A stretch of 64,000 nt of DNA from Lachnospiraceae bacterium. Its GTDB lineage: Bacteria > Bacillota > Clostridia > Lachnospirales > Lachnospiraceae. The stretch covers positions 62,001 through 126,000 of the forward strand of contig JAFTPP010000002.1 of NCBI GenBank assembly GCA_017463255.1, given 5' to 3'. Below are positions 26,903-37,119 of this stretch, piece by piece (positions within the stretch are counted from its first letter, which is position 1; the number at the start of each line of letters is the position of its first letter). Position numbers and translations under genes: made by a program. The notes under the pieces were generated by a model. It was not told the origin of the DNA and ran no database searches. It saw only the letters and a list, made by a program, of their open reading frames with translations.

Positions 26903-28168
26903 TTATTCTGACTCTTGTTTTAATTTACTATTCTTTTTATTGAGAATTCTATTAACTAAATTCACAATACAATTCTTGTATTCTGCCATAACTTCCTTTT
27001 TCGGGATGATACAGATAAGCAAAAATACTAAAACCGCAAACAGCGCACCCATCTGGCTCTTATAAGTAAAAAATACATGTATTGAGGAATGACTGCATAA
27101 AACCTCATACCACGCAAAGGGAATGGCACTGATGATTAATAGTGGTAAGGCTAAGATAAGTCTCTTCTTATTCTTAAATAAGAACGCCAGCGCTATTGCC
27201 ACAATCCAAATCCACGGCGTGGTAAGGAGATATTCCAACAACTCCATACAACTTAAGTTACTCTTTAACACCTGAATTCTGTCGATAGGATGTGTCGCAT
27301 CCCCTGAGCTTCTGAAAATAACCTGTTCCAGCGCATTCTTAACCACAGGACTCTTTAATGCAATAGAAGCTATCCACCATTTTAAGAACCATGTAAGACC
27401 ATAACTGATTCCCCATGAAACGCAACTGATTGCTATGGTTTTGATACTCTTTAGCACACCTTTTTCATTTTGAATATCCCTCATTACCACTATGACAAGG
27501 GGCATACACAAGGTAATAACCGGAAACGTCAGTAAATCAAGGAAATTAATGATTGACCCTACGCACATAAAAAACAGTAAATAGAAGTAATCTGATAATT
27601 CCTGTTTATACCTATACATAACCGCAATAAACAGGGACGCTACGCCTGCCACAAAAAATGCTGAAAAATACTGCAATGACAATGTAGACACAACCCCGTA
27701 TGCCGATAACCACGCAATAACATAGGGAATTGATACCCTAAATCCCTGAGCTTTGGTAATAAAGAAAAATGCTGCGCATAAAACGATTATTTGAAAATAA
27801 CCTAATATATTTCTTATCTCAGGATAAGTAAAAAACTTTAATAACGGTTTTAACCACGTAAGATATCCATGCCAATATCTTGGATAGCCCGTATTTGACA
27901 ATGCTTGTTTGAAAGTATCTCCTTCATAACCTTTCAAGGCTTTGTCCACCATCACTTTGTCAGTAAAATTATCTAGTCTTCCGGGTATCTGATATAAATA
28001 ATGGTCAGGATAGGAACCTTCCGCTTCTAATACAGTTTTTGCAGAAGTGACATTTTCTATCACTGCATTATCTCCAAAGGAATATAAAATAGTCATACAT
28101 ATTAGGTATGCCACAATTAGTCCCGCAAAAATACCCAGACATATCAGTGAACGTTTTAATACTTTCAC
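26903..28168 (-). CDS. Polytopic membrane protein of unknown function
   Basis: 421 aa with a single N-terminal helix (about 8-30), an extracytoplasmic stretch to about residue 120, then roughly nine more helices. The layout of one helix, a large outer loop and many helices recalls GT-C glycosyltransferases or O-antigen-type membrane enzymes. No diagnostic DD/DE catalytic motif was recognised, so no function is assigned. It lies between the chemoreceptor (12-base gap) and rubrerythrin (14-base gap) in one operon. Confidence 0.7.
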   Translation of the reverse strand: MKVLKRSLICLGIFAGLIVAYLICMTILYSFGDNAVIENVTSAKTVLEAEGSYPDHYLYQIPGRLDNFTDKVMVDKALKGYEGDTFKQALSNTGYPRYWHGYLTWLKPLLKFFTYPEIRNILGYFQIIVLCAAFFFITKAQGFRVSIPYVIAWLSAYGVVSTLSLQYFSAFFVAGVASLFIAVMYRYKQELSDYFYLLFFMCVGSIINFLDLLTFPVITLCMPLVIVVMRDIQNEKGVLKSIKTIAISCVSWGISYGLTWFLKWWIASIALKSPVVKNALEQVIFRSSGDATHPIDRIQVLKSNLSCMELLEYLLTTPWIWIVAIALAFLFKNKKRLILALPLLIISAIPFAWYEVLCSHSSIHVFFTYKSQMGALFAVLVFLLICIIPKKEVMAEYKNCIVNLVNRILNKKNSKLKQESE

Positions 28169-28180
28169 AACAAAGCCTCC

Positions 28181-29557
28181 TTAGAATATCTTTTCGCCAT
28201 TTGCTGTCATCGCTTTAATACTTGCTTCCAATCTATCCAAGGTTGCTAATAACTGATCTGATAACTCATCTGCCTTCTTAAATTCTGCCTTAGCCTGTGT
28301 AACATCTTCCTGCTTCACTGCTGCAATGGCAGATTCCCCTAATTTGTGGAACGCATGATGAATATCGTGGATGGAATCCCAATCGGCTTTAAGCTTATCA
28401 TGTTTAATATTAATTGCATGATAATAATGTCCGAACGCACATTTCTTACTATTGGTCTGAAGCGGAATAATCCTCATTTCAGTTACCATTGTTTCCATCT
28501 TCTTAAGCCATTCTTTATGAGCATTCGCTGCTTTCTCAATAACTACAAGTAATTCATCATTGGTAACAGCATTATCACCTTCCTCAAGTCCTATAAACAT
28601 TTCTTCTGAAATCTTGGAAAGCTCATCATCAATAGAAGCAATACCCTTTGCAATATCAACACTTTCTACTGCATCGTTATGGAGTACCTGTGTCATCTCG
28701 GTCATGCGCTGTGCATCCTCTGTTGAAACTTCCATAGCATTATTTACTTCGCCTGCTGCCGTACGGATTCCCTGCATAGACTCGTCAATATCGGCCACTT
28801 CTTTAATCATAAGCTGCATCATGCTGATATTTTCATCAACAGCCTTTGTTACGGCATCAATCTTTTCACCCATCTGGTTAGTAGACTCATAAGTACGCTG
28901 CATACTTTCCTTACCTTCACCTGCCGCAGTGTAAATCTTCTCCACAAAGCCTCTCATACCTTCCAGGTTCTGTTTTGTATCATCAGCAAGCTTACGGATT
29001 TCTTCTGCAACTACCGCAAATCCCTTACCATGTTCTCCGGCACGTGCTGCTTCAATAGAAGCATTTAATGCAAGTAAGTTCGTCTGATTTGCAATAGCAG
29101 CCACGCTGTCAACTATCTTACCAACTGCTGTTGCAAGCTCTACTAACTGTTCAATCTTCTGATTCATAATATCTGTATCAGCAATTACGTCTTCTTTTAA
29201 ATCACTTACATTACTGATTAATTCTTTACTTTCAAGATTCTTCTTTTCAAATTCCTTAGAATCTTCTGCAAGCTTATTCAAAGTTCCTGCAGTAGTGTCA
29301 ATCGTCTCTGTGACCTGATTCATAGTAGCAGTGGTTTCCTCAATTACTGCTAAGTTTGACTGGCTGACACTATCCATATTAGCCGCAATATCCAATAACT
29401 GTTTTGAAATAAAACCCATTCCCACATCAAAAGAACTTATATTACTTGCCACATCTAAAATCTGCTTCGCAGAATCCGACAATCTTTTTTCATTTTCTTC
29501 CAATCTCTTTACATAGTTTAAATCAATACCCTGTTCTTTTTTCTTTTTCTTCATCAT
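28181..29557 (-). CDS. Soluble methyl-accepting chemotaxis protein with C-terminal CZB zinc domain
   Basis: Chemoreceptor-type signalling protein without a membrane anchor when started at the ATG 29555-29557, which has GGAGG before it. The signalling hairpin tip is [37 protein letters not shown]. The C-terminal domain (about residues 330-458) has the CZB pattern: [18 protein letters not shown] and [12 protein letters not shown], giving three His and one Cys zinc ligands. CZB domains of TlpD-type receptors sense zinc or hypochlorous acid. Cotranscription with rubrerythrin and thioredoxin supports an oxidant-sensing role (inference). An upstream in-frame extension with hydrophobic residues looks like promoter sequence. 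Confidence 0.88.
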   Translation of the reverse strand: MMKKKKKEQGIDLNYVKRLEENEKRLSDSAKQILDVASNISSFDVGMGFISKQLLDIAANMDSVSQSNLAVIEETTATMNQVTETIDTTAGTLNKLAEDSKEFEKKNLESKELISNVSDLKEDVIADTDIMNQKIEQLVELATAVGKIVDSVAAIANQTNLLALNASIEAARAGEHGKGFAVVAEEIRKLADDTKQNLEGMRGFVEKIYTAAGEGKESMQRTYESTNQMGEKIDAVTKAVDENISMMQLMIKEVADIDESMQGIRTAAGEVNNAMEVSTEDAQRMTEMTQVLHNDAVESVDIAKGIASIDDELSKISEEMFIGLEEGDNAVTNDELLVVIEKAANAHKEWLKKMETMVTEMRIIPLQTNSKKCAFGHYYHAINIKHDKLKADWDSIHDIHHAFHKLGESAIAAVKQEDVTQAKAEFKKADELSDQLLATLDRLEASIKAMTANGEKIF

Positions 29558-29744
29558 GCCTGTATCCTCCGTTTTGGGAGCGTAATCCCGCTCTATTGTC
29601 CCTATTTTGGCAAAAGCCTCAGTTTTTGTCAAACTATTGTCTATACATTTTAACAATAAACAGACAAATATACAATAGATTTTCGTATATTTTCCCAAGT
29701 AAAGGCAATAATAAAAGATAACAATGATAGAGAGGAGAATCACG

Positions 29745-30209
29745 ATGCAGTTAACCCAAAAAGAAACCGAACTCATCAAAGATTTAAAAACCCAGGAACA
29801 GGTATGTGTAGATAAATATGCATTCTATGCTGACAGTGCCAAAGACCCTGAGTTAAAAGAATTATTTACTCAGATTAAAAAGGATGAAGAGGAGCACTTA
29901 AACTCATTAAACCAAGTACTTGCAGGGAGCGTGCCGGATGTTCCTCATAATAAGGAAAGTGCTGCTGTCACATATCATCCGAAAGGACATTACTCTGCAA
30001 TGAGCAATGATGAAGACAAAAAACACGACCAACTATTATGCACTGACAGTATTGCCAATGAAAAATATGTATCCGGCGCTTATAACGATGACTTATTCCA
30101 GTTTGCATCCCATAAAGTACGCGAATTATTAAATCACATCCAGACAGAAGAACAGACTCATGCCGAAATGATTTATCAGTATAAAACAGCTAACGGCATG
30201 ACTGCTTAA
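29745..30209 (+). CDS. CotF-family spore coat/ferritin-like protein
   Basis: 154 aa, all-helical. The N-terminal part resembles a ferritin-like helical pair (QEQVCVDKYAFYADSAKDPELKELF, EEEHLNSLNQVL). The C-terminal half matches the CotF family, with DSIANEKYVSGAYNDDLFQFAS and HIQTEEQTHAEMIYQYKTANGM. CotF proteins are spore coat components in Bacillus and common in Clostridia. The ATG at 29745 is preferred over one at 29724 because GAGGAG lies nine bases before it. It is divergent from the chemoreceptor operon and closed by a strong terminator. Confidence 0.8.
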   Translation: MQLTQKETELIKDLKTQEQVCVDKYAFYADSAKDPELKELFTQIKKDEEEHLNSLNQVLAGSVPDVPHNKESAAVTYHPKGHYSAMSNDEDKKHDQLLCTDSIANEKYVSGAYNDDLFQFASHKVRELLNHIQTEEQTHAEMIYQYKTANGMTA

Positions 30210-30242
30210 GCAGACGATATGGTTTACACCGTTTAGTAATTC

Positions 30243-30274
30243 AAAAACCGCAGGTAAACGCCTGCGGTTTTATT
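30243..30274. terminator. Bidirectional terminator between the CotF-like and 98-aa genes
   Basis: AAACCGCAGG (30245-30254) pairs with CCTGCGGTTT (30261-30270), loop TAAACG. T-rich on the plus side and A-rich before it, so it can act for both convergent genes. Confidence 0.85.
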
Positions 30275-30282
30275 GTTCTATC

Positions 30283-30579
30283 CTATTTATATTTTTCATC
30301 ATGAATGGCATTCAGCCAGTCTACCAACTCATTCTTCCCCTCGTTGGAAAAATCAAATTCTTTTTCGATTTTTTCTTCCTCAGTTGTAGCATAATTAAAT
30401 GGTCCCTTCCAAACAATTGCCTTTAAGGTAGATGGTTCTCTTTTGGCGGGTGGCGTAAAATGCACGTCCTCCAAAGGATTTCTCTCAATCCTATAGCACA
30501 TTTCCCCAAGGCTTCCGGTAAAAGGCTGCCCATATTCATAATACTTCATATTTAAAACGTCACCGTACTCGATTTTCAT
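30283..30579 (-). CDS. Small conserved-looking protein of unknown function
   Basis: 98 aa, soluble, rich in Glu/Lys and aromatic residues, starting MKIEYGDVLNMKYYEYGQPF. No known motif recognised. It has credible coding features: a ribosome site AGGGAT before the ATG, a terminator after it and no overlap with neighbours. The ATG at codon 11 is a possible alternative start. Confidence 0.6.
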   Translation of the reverse strand: MKIEYGDVLNMKYYEYGQPFTGSLGEMCYRIERNPLEDVHFTPPAKREPSTLKAIVWKGPFNYATTEEEKIEKEFDFSNEGKNELVDWLNAIHDEKYK

Positions 30580-30687
30580 ATATATCCCTCATTAACCATA
30601 TTCTAAACAATAGAGATGTTGCAAGCCTCATTATATCATACAAATAATGATTATTCACAATTTATTTCTTTCATTTTATATTTTTTA

Positions 30688-30716
30688 TTGCTTGAAACCA
30701 CATTCTATGGTATTAT
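30688..30716 (+). promoter_or_regulatory. Promoter of the glycine riboswitch transcript
   Basis: TTGCTT-N17-TATTAT, with transcription expected to start near 30723, about 18 bases before the aptamer. Confidence 0.6.
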
Positions 30717-30738
30717 CTCGTTGTATGTAAATCACGCA

Positions 30739-30874
30739 TACACTCTGGAGAGTCTTTGTAAAGCAAAGCGCCGAAGGTGTACGGCAGGTATCTGCCAATC
30801 TCTCAGGCAAAAGGACAGAGCATCTAATATGCATGTTCTACTCTGGAGGGCTGATAGATTATCAGCTCTTTTTT
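30739..30874 (+). ncRNA. Glycine riboswitch (single aptamer) with terminator
   Basis: The aptamer at 30741-30821 has the conserved core: CTCTGGAGAG at the 5' side, GCGCCGAAGG in the middle and CTCTCAGGCAAAAGGACAGAG at the 3' side in two joined parts. A downstream CTCTGGAGG could pair with the aptamer's CAGAG, as in singlet riboswitches with a ghost aptamer. GGGCTGATA-GAT-TATCAGCTC followed by TTTTTT (30848-30874) is an intrinsic terminator. The controlled gene is an alanine/glycine:Na+ symporter. Whether glycine turns it on or off cannot be read safely; repression of uptake is my inference. Confidence 0.92.
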
Positions 30875-30911
30875 CTATGTTTTTTTTAATATATTTTCAG
30901 GAGGAAACAAA

Positions 30912-32333
30912 ATGTTAAACAAATTTACAGACATTCTCGTAACCATTGACGACTTTGTTTGGGGTGTACCGCTCATCGTATTAATCCTTGCAGTTGGTAT
31001 CTTCCTTACAATTCGTGTTAAAGGTTTACAAATTACCAAGCTTGGCCGCGCAGTAAAAGAAATGTTCAAAAACGATACTTCCGGCGAAGGTGAAGTATCA
31101 AGCTTTGCAGCTCTTTGTACTGCATTAAGTGCCACCATCGGTACCGGTAACATCGTAGGTGTCGCTACCGCCATCGTAGCAGGTGGTCCCGGTGCATTAT
31201 TCTGGATGTGGGTTGCAGCTCTTTTAGGAACAGCCACCAAATATGCGGAATGTCTTCTTGCTGTTAAATATAGACAGACTGCAGAAGACGGACATATTGT
31301 TGGAGGTCCTTTCTACTATATCGAAAAAGGTATGGGCAGCAAATGGAAATGGCTTGCTAAGCTCTTTGCATTCTTTGGTGTTTGTGTAGGTCTTCTCGGT
31401 ATTGGTACATTTACACAGATTAACGGTATCACAAGTGCAGTAAAGGGATTCTTTGATCCTAATACTTCTGCCAGCGTAGAGTTATTTGGTTCAACCTACT
31501 CATGGTCAGTTATTATTGCCGGTATTATCTTAACAATTTGTGTAGCACTTGTTATTATCGGCGGATTAAAGAGAATCTCAAAGGTTGCACAGGTCATCGT
31601 GCCATTTATGGCAATTATATACGTTATTGTAGCATTATTAATAATAATTCTTAACATTAACAAGGTTCCGGGGGCCTTTAAAGAAATTATTGAAAGTGCA
31701 TTCGGTATGCGTGCTGTAGCCGGCGGTGCTTTGGGTGCTGTCATGGTAGCAATGCAGAAAGGTATCGCCCGCGGTATCTTCTCTAACGAAGCAGGTCTTG
31801 GTAGTGCTCCTATTGCCGCTGCCGCTGCCCAGTCAAAATCACCGGCACAGCAGGGTCTTATCTCAATGTTAGGTACTGTAATTGATACTCTTATTATCTG
31901 TACTATGACAGGTTTAACCATCGTAATTACAGGTGCTTGGAACGTTGGCCTTGATGGTGTTGATGTTACTTCAAAAGCATTCCAGGACGGTCTTTCTCCA
32001 TTAGGAATGCCAAATCAGGTAGCTGCATTCCTCTTAATGATTTGCCTTGTATTCTTCGCGTTTACAACTATCTTAGGTTGGGATTACTACTCTGAACGTT
32101 GTCTTGAATACCTGACAAATGGAAAACAAAAAGCAGTAAAAGCATATCGTTGGTTATATATCTTAGCAGTATTCATCGGACCTTTCATGACTGTTAAGGC
32201 TGTATGGACTATCGCGGATATCTTTAACGGTTTAATGGCAATCCCTAACTTAATTGCTCTTGTAGCATTAAGCGGCGTTGTTGTTGCAGAAACCAAGATT
32301 TATATTGATGGATTAAAAGCAAACAAAAAATAA
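30912..32333 (+). CDS. Alanine/glycine:cation symporter family protein
   Basis: AGCS-family sodium-coupled transporter of 473 aa with about eleven helices. Family motifs seen: SSFAALCTALSATIGTGNIVGVATAI, GGPGALFWMWVAALLGTATKYAE and FSNEAGLGSAPIAAAAA. The glycine riboswitch upstream indicates glycine as an important substrate. A good AGGAGG site lies eight bases before the ATG. A long hairpin terminator follows. Confidence 0.95.
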   Translation: MLNKFTDILVTIDDFVWGVPLIVLILAVGIFLTIRVKGLQITKLGRAVKEMFKNDTSGEGEVSSFAALCTALSATIGTGNIVGVATAIVAGGPGALFWMWVAALLGTATKYAECLLAVKYRQTAEDGHIVGGPFYYIEKGMGSKWKWLAKLFAFFGVCVGLLGIGTFTQINGITSAVKGFFDPNTSASVELFGSTYSWSVIIAGIILTICVALVIIGGLKRISKVAQVIVPFMAIIYVIVALLIIILNINKVPGAFKEIIESAFGMRAVAGGALGAVMVAMQKGIARGIFSNEAGLGSAPIAAAAAQSKSPAQQGLISMLGTVIDTLIICTMTGLTIVITGAWNVGLDGVDVTSKAFQDGLSPLGMPNQVAAFLLMICLVFFAFTTILGWDYYSERCLEYLTNGKQKAVKAYRWLYILAVFIGPFMTVKAVWTIADIFNGLMAIPNLIALVALSGVVVAETKIYIDGLKANKK

Positions 32334-32348
32334 AATAAGTACATAAAC

Positions 32349-32409
32349 AAAGGGAGTCTTTATAATAGCCCTCTGTCAATCAGACAGGGGCCATCCAAAG
32401 ACTCCCTTT
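32349..32409. terminator. Long bidirectional terminator between the symporter and ABC genes
   Basis: AAAGGGAGTCTTT pairs with AAAGACTCCCTTT, with an inner CCCTCTGTC / GACAGGGG stem. It lies between two convergent genes and reaches the stop codon of the ABC gene. Confidence 0.85.
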
Positions 32410-34689
32410 CTATTTCTTATTCCGAAACACTTTCTTATCCAAATATCGGTTAAACAGGATAACCGTAATCTGTGCTAATGCAAAATTATAAAGAAAATAA
32501 ATCATATAGTGGACCGGTTTAAAATAAACCGTAAGCTCCTTTAATCCACCCATCAAACCAAATATCACTGTAAGTAAAACCGCTACTACCGTATACAGAT
32601 TCACTTCAAAATAGTTCATTTTCTTTAATACACCCATTTCCATTCCCAAGAAACCAAATACGGAATAGAATTTTCTTTTAAGCTTTAAGAATGAAGATAC
32701 AATAAACATCTCTAAAAGTGCTATTACAATAAGGATCGCAAAAGAAGTTAGCAACAATATAATTCTGTTTTCCACCTTATCCGTATTATACTCAACAGAA
32801 CTTATCCTATATGAGCTTACCCCATCATACCCTGCCTCTTTTAAGGCTTCTAACACTTCATCCGTATACGCATAGTGCTCAATATACAGGGATGCCTGAT
32901 GGCTTCCGTAATCACATAATTCATAGAAGAAATCTTCGCTTATATTGATGAATGCAGCCTGCAGTTCTTCATTACTTTCCCCTATGTACATATCCTTGTA
33001 CTGAAGCTTTTCTGTCTCTCCTTCCACAGTAAGCTTATCCACATATATGTTTGCCGCAGAATGCTCATTGTCAAAACTGATGCAATGCATGTGTGCCAAT
33101 CCGGCACAACGGGTATATGCAGGATAATAAGCGGCGGATAACTGCATTTCCTGTCCTGTCAGATTTTCTCCAATCATGGGATACAAAATGCCTCTGTATT
33201 TATACTGCTCATCAATAGTACACCATGCTCCCTCCAAGGTTACTCCCCCTTGCTTATAGGAAGCTGTTAACATATCGCAAAATGCTTCAGAATAATATAT
33301 CTGAGTTGTTTTTTCCTTTAAAACACCCACTACCTCAAAGTCATATTCATAGAAAACACTGCTCCACACATCTTCGTTTTGGAAAAACACCTTAAAGGAA
33401 TCTAATTCCTCCATTGTTAAATCACTGTAGACCACAATCTCATTACGCTTCTTTGGTAATCTTCCCTCTTTTAAATCACTCTCTCTGATACAAGAAGCAG
33501 AACGCATGAATTTTGGTTCAGCCTCATCCGAAAAACTGACACTGCGGACCGTAACCGGCTCATCCATATACCAATAACTCTGTTCATAGTAAGTGATGTA
33601 ATAGTCCTCCCCGGGTATTCCGTAATACCTTATGTCATTACACAAATCATAGGTTTCCACCTCAAGTACCTTATCTATGGTGGCAAAAAAAGAATAATCC
33701 TCTTTTGTCATAACACTGTCATCACTCTTTTTTACTACGATACGCCTGTCATTCTCATACGCAAATACATCATCATCATAATCCTTGGTGTACGTGTCAT
33801 CATAATGACTCACAATCTGTCCTAAAAAGAAAAAAGAAACCACCGCAGTTATAACCACAAACAATGCAATAAACGAAAGACGCATAGGCTGCCTTACGAT
33901 ATTCTTTAATGTGTACTTCCACGCAAGAAAAACTCCTGACCACTTATTCTTCTTAGTTTCTTGGTTACCACCTTTCGCATCACTACCGGACTGCTCTGTT
34001 ATAGTCATCCCCGTATCAGACACCACTTTACCGTCAAAGAGTCTTATCTGCCTGTCTACATATGGCTCTGCCTGCGGATAATTATGTGTCACCATAATTA
34101 CCAGCTTGTCCTTAGCAATCTCGCCGAATAACTCCATGATTTTTTGACCATTCTCACTGTCAAGGTTTCCGGTTGGCTCATCTGCTATAATGATATCTGC
34201 CTCCTTTGCCAAGGCGCGCGCTATGGCAAGGCGTTGCTTTTGCCCGCTGGAAAGCTTGGATGCCCTTTGATTTTCTAATCCTGCAAGGCCTACTTTTTCT
34301 ATCATTTTTTTAGCATAATCTATAATATTTTCTTTTCTGATTCCGCGGATAATGATAGCACTTTCCACATTGTCAAGGACTGTATATTCATCAATCAGAT
34401 TATATTCCTGAAATACAAAACCAATCTTACCCCTTCTGTACTCTTCCCAATCACTTTCTTCACATACAGACATGGGACGTTCATCAATATACAGTTCCCC
34501 TTCCTCAAAGCTTAACATACCGGACAAAACCTTAATCAGGGTAGACTTTCCGCTTCCGCTTTCACCGGTAATTGCCACAAAACCTTTGTTACCAAATTCC
34601 AGATTAATTTTTTGGAGTGCCATGGTAACATTGGTGGCAGATGTATAAAATTTTGATATATTTTCTAATCTGATTCCCATATTTATCAC
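32410..34689 (-). CDS. ABC transporter, fused ATPase and FtsX-like permease (second gene of pair)
   Basis: 759 aa. ATPase at residues 4-225: Walker A GESGSGKST, signature LSSGQKQRL, Walker B IIIADEPTGNLDS. One helix near 270-290 is followed by a large outer domain of about 350 residues and three C-terminal helices, the FtsX/MacB-permease layout. The start is unsettled: a GTG at 34689 has AAGGGG four bases ahead, while an ATG at 34680 is 13 bases from it. It follows a similar gene by 11 bases. Fused MacB-like proteins export peptides or act in antimicrobial-peptide resistance; no substrate can be assigned. Confidence 0.88.
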   Translation of the reverse strand: MINMGIRLENISKFYTSATNVTMALQKINLEFGNKGFVAITGESGSGKSTLIKVLSGMLSFEEGELYIDERPMSVCEESDWEEYRRGKIGFVFQEYNLIDEYTVLDNVESAIIIRGIRKENIIDYAKKMIEKVGLAGLENQRASKLSSGQKQRLAIARALAKEADIIIADEPTGNLDSENGQKIMELFGEIAKDKLVIMVTHNYPQAEPYVDRQIRLFDGKVVSDTGMTITEQSGSDAKGGNQETKKNKWSGVFLAWKYTLKNIVRQPMRLSFIALFVVITAVVSFFFLGQIVSHYDDTYTKDYDDDVFAYENDRRIVVKKSDDSVMTKEDYSFFATIDKVLEVETYDLCNDIRYYGIPGEDYYITYYEQSYWYMDEPVTVRSVSFSDEAEPKFMRSASCIRESDLKEGRLPKKRNEIVVYSDLTMEELDSFKVFFQNEDVWSSVFYEYDFEVVGVLKEKTTQIYYSEAFCDMLTASYKQGGVTLEGAWCTIDEQYKYRGILYPMIGENLTGQEMQLSAAYYPAYTRCAGLAHMHCISFDNEHSAANIYVDKLTVEGETEKLQYKDMYIGESNEELQAAFINISEDFFYELCDYGSHQASLYIEHYAYTDEVLEALKEAGYDGVSSYRISSVEYNTDKVENRIILLLTSFAILIVIALLEMFIVSSFLKLKRKFYSVFGFLGMEMGVLKKMNYFEVNLYTVVAVLLTVIFGLMGGLKELTVYFKPVHYMIYFLYNFALAQITVILFNRYLDKKVFRNKK

Positions 34690-34700
34690 TACACCCCTTT

Positions 34701-36896
34701 CTAATTCTTAGCAGCAAGCTGTGCAGGCGGACGTCTGATAATCCCTCGCACAGACAAAACAGCCACCAATGAATTTATAGCAAAAGTACCCGCAATTAAC
34801 AAAAGCAGATATCCCCACGGACAAAGAGATAACAAATCAAACCGGATTACTCCCGATAAATATTTGCACACTCCGGTTGCTATGATAATAGGAACCAGTT
34901 GGGTTTTTATCGTAATGATTATGGTTTCAAATACATAGGACAGCATAATGTTTCCCGGTGTAATACCAATTAACCGATAGACAACCAGTTCTTCCGTCCT
35001 TCGTAACGCATTGGCTTTCATGGTAAACACAAGTACAATAACAGATAACAACACTACAATCCCGGTAATCATCAGTCTTAAGGATATGTCATTTTTTACC
35101 CTTTCATGATAAGCTTCTTTATCCTTCCCGTATGGATAAGAAGCCTGAATAACCGGATCACGATATACATTGAATCCGTCATAATACTCTTCAAATTCTT
35201 CATTTAAATTATTAAAATATGTAGCCACCTCTTCCGGGCTCTCTGTATAAACCTGAAAGTTTTTCCGATTATAATAATCATTATCATTTAAGGATGCCAA
35301 CCCAATCCATTTTGGTGCAACATAGGCTGACATTTCATTCCCGTCACTGATTCCGCATATGGTAAAATTCACATTTTGCGCACTGCAATATACTACTTCT
35401 CCCAGAAAATCCTTAGCTGTATCAAAAGCAGTGGAAAGAATGGTGTTACCATTTAGTACCTTATCCAACACTGATTTTTCAATCACAATCTCATTTTCAT
35501 TCTCCGGCATACGGCCATAAAGCATAAGACTTTCATCCAAGTACTTCACATCCACATAGGAAAAACCGGTTAAAGTCCTATCTAATTCTTTTAACTGACT
35601 ATAATTATTAGAGGTTATCTTTAACCCCATTTTTATATTGCTGTATTTTTCTCCCCTAAGCTTACTTTGGCCATCAAACCTTGCCATGGCCTCCTCAGCA
35701 ATTCCCGGATGCATACACTGAACTGTGACATAATGGGAATCATTCGATACCATTTCCCAAGGTTTTGCAAAAGCAACCCTATATAAATCCGATGCCGTTA
35801 AAAGCATCATGATAGAAGCAAGCACGAAAATCACATGCATGAAAATCTGTTTTTTCCCCATATTCTTTAAGTTATATCTTGCCATGGTAAACAGCTCGCT
35901 AAGTGACAGCTTATTGTTTCCTCCCGCTGGAACCTTCTTAAGTTCAAAAGAAAACTCTTCCAAATCTTCCTGCTTCATTTCAGGTTTGGTGCCATCCACC
36001 AATTGGGTTTCAGACTCATCCGTAATATACAAAACCTTAACCTCTGACCGGCTTTCGATATACAGTTTTCCATTTGAAAATACCATGTTAAGCATAAAGG
36101 GTTCTACTGCCCCGTCATGGTATACGTTGATAACTCCCCCGTCAGTCGTTATTTCTTTTTTCTTAAATTCACCAAGATAGATATCTGCGTCCGCTTCATT
36201 GGTATAGGAAACGCTTTTTACATTTTCCACGTCCTCCGTAACCACACCATCTTGCACTTTAATAATTCTGTCTGCAAAAAACCGGGCAATTCTCTCCTCA
36301 TGGGTAACCAGAATAACCAGACAATCCTTCGATATCTTTTTTAGGATTGACATGACCCTAAGGGTATTATTCTCATCCAAGTTTCCGGTAGGTTCATCAG
36401 CAAAAATAACATCCGGAGTTTTTGCCAACGCCCTTGCGATTGCAACCCTTTGTCTTTGTCCTCCGGAAAGCTCTGAAACCGGCTTGTTCTTATATCGCCG
36501 CATTTCTACCGCATTCAGGACATAATTCACCCTGTCATCCAGTTCTTCTTCTGACATATCAAAGCATTTTAGCGCCACTTTTATGTTATACTCCACGCTA
36601 TACTCTGACAGCAGATAATAATTTTGGAAAATATAACCATATTTTCTGTTGCGAAGCTTGTCCATTTTTTTAGGAACATATCTGTCAAGCCTCTCCTCAT
36701 CCACAGTAATACTTCCACCTGAAAAAGAATCCAGACCTCCCATTACGTTAAGTAATGTGGTCTTTCCCGAACCGCTTTCCCCTAAAATACACACAAGTCC
36801 GGAATTTCCAAAAGTAAGCGTAGTATTATGAATAACGTGGATTTCATTTTTCTTACGTCTGTTGAAATACTTATCCAATCCTTCTACTTTAATCAT
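34701..36896 (-). CDS. ABC transporter, fused ATPase and FtsX-like permease (first gene of pair)
   Basis: 731 aa with the same architecture as its neighbour. The ATPase has Walker A GESGSGKTT, signature LSGGQRQRV and Walker B VIFADEPTGNLDE. A soluble linker (about 230-330) is followed by a helix near 350, an outer domain of about 250 residues and three helices from about 610. Sequence divergence between the two proteins suggests they work as a heterodimer. No histidine kinase or response regulator of the BceRS type is adjacent. Confidence 0.88.
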   Translation of the reverse strand: MIKVEGLDKYFNRRKKNEIHVIHNTTLTFGNSGLVCILGESGSGKTTLLNVMGGLDSFSGGSITVDEERLDRYVPKKMDKLRNRKYGYIFQNYYLLSEYSVEYNIKVALKCFDMSEEELDDRVNYVLNAVEMRRYKNKPVSELSGGQRQRVAIARALAKTPDVIFADEPTGNLDENNTLRVMSILKKISKDCLVILVTHEERIARFFADRIIKVQDGVVTEDVENVKSVSYTNEADADIYLGEFKKKEITTDGGVINVYHDGAVEPFMLNMVFSNGKLYIESRSEVKVLYITDESETQLVDGTKPEMKQEDLEEFSFELKKVPAGGNNKLSLSELFTMARYNLKNMGKKQIFMHVIFVLASIMMLLTASDLYRVAFAKPWEMVSNDSHYVTVQCMHPGIAEEAMARFDGQSKLRGEKYSNIKMGLKITSNNYSQLKELDRTLTGFSYVDVKYLDESLMLYGRMPENENEIVIEKSVLDKVLNGNTILSTAFDTAKDFLGEVVYCSAQNVNFTICGISDGNEMSAYVAPKWIGLASLNDNDYYNRKNFQVYTESPEEVATYFNNLNEEFEEYYDGFNVYRDPVIQASYPYGKDKEAYHERVKNDISLRLMITGIVVLLSVIVLVFTMKANALRRTEELVVYRLIGITPGNIMLSYVFETIIITIKTQLVPIIIATGVCKYLSGVIRFDLLSLCPWGYLLLLIAGTFAINSLVAVLSVRGIIRRPPAQLAAKN

Positions 36897-37061
36897 ACGA
36901 TACCTTCTTTACCACCTATAGCTTTCTTATCCGCCAATCCCCACATGTATCATAACACAAATAAACTATAATTCTAACCATATAAATCTCATATTATTTA
37001 TATGCATAATTTGCACAAAGAGTCTCTTGCCATGCTAAGTGTGACAAGGTCTTTCCCGAAA

Positions 37062-37097
37062 ATAAAAACAGGAATCCTTAACTATAAGGATTCCTGC
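37062..37097 (-). terminator. Terminator after the CarD-like gene
   Basis: CAGGAATCCTT (37069-37079) pairs with AAGGATTCCTG (37086-37096), followed on the minus strand by TTTTTATTTT. Confidence 0.85.
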
Positions 37098-37119
37098 CAT
37101 ATATCACTACTTTAATATT

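Noticed and set aside
29558-29779. N-terminal extension of the CZB chemoreceptor with hydrophobic segments
   Set aside because: The stretch holds a TTGACA promoter-like site and the divergent gene's upstream region, and the GGAGG-preceded ATG at 29557 is a far better start.
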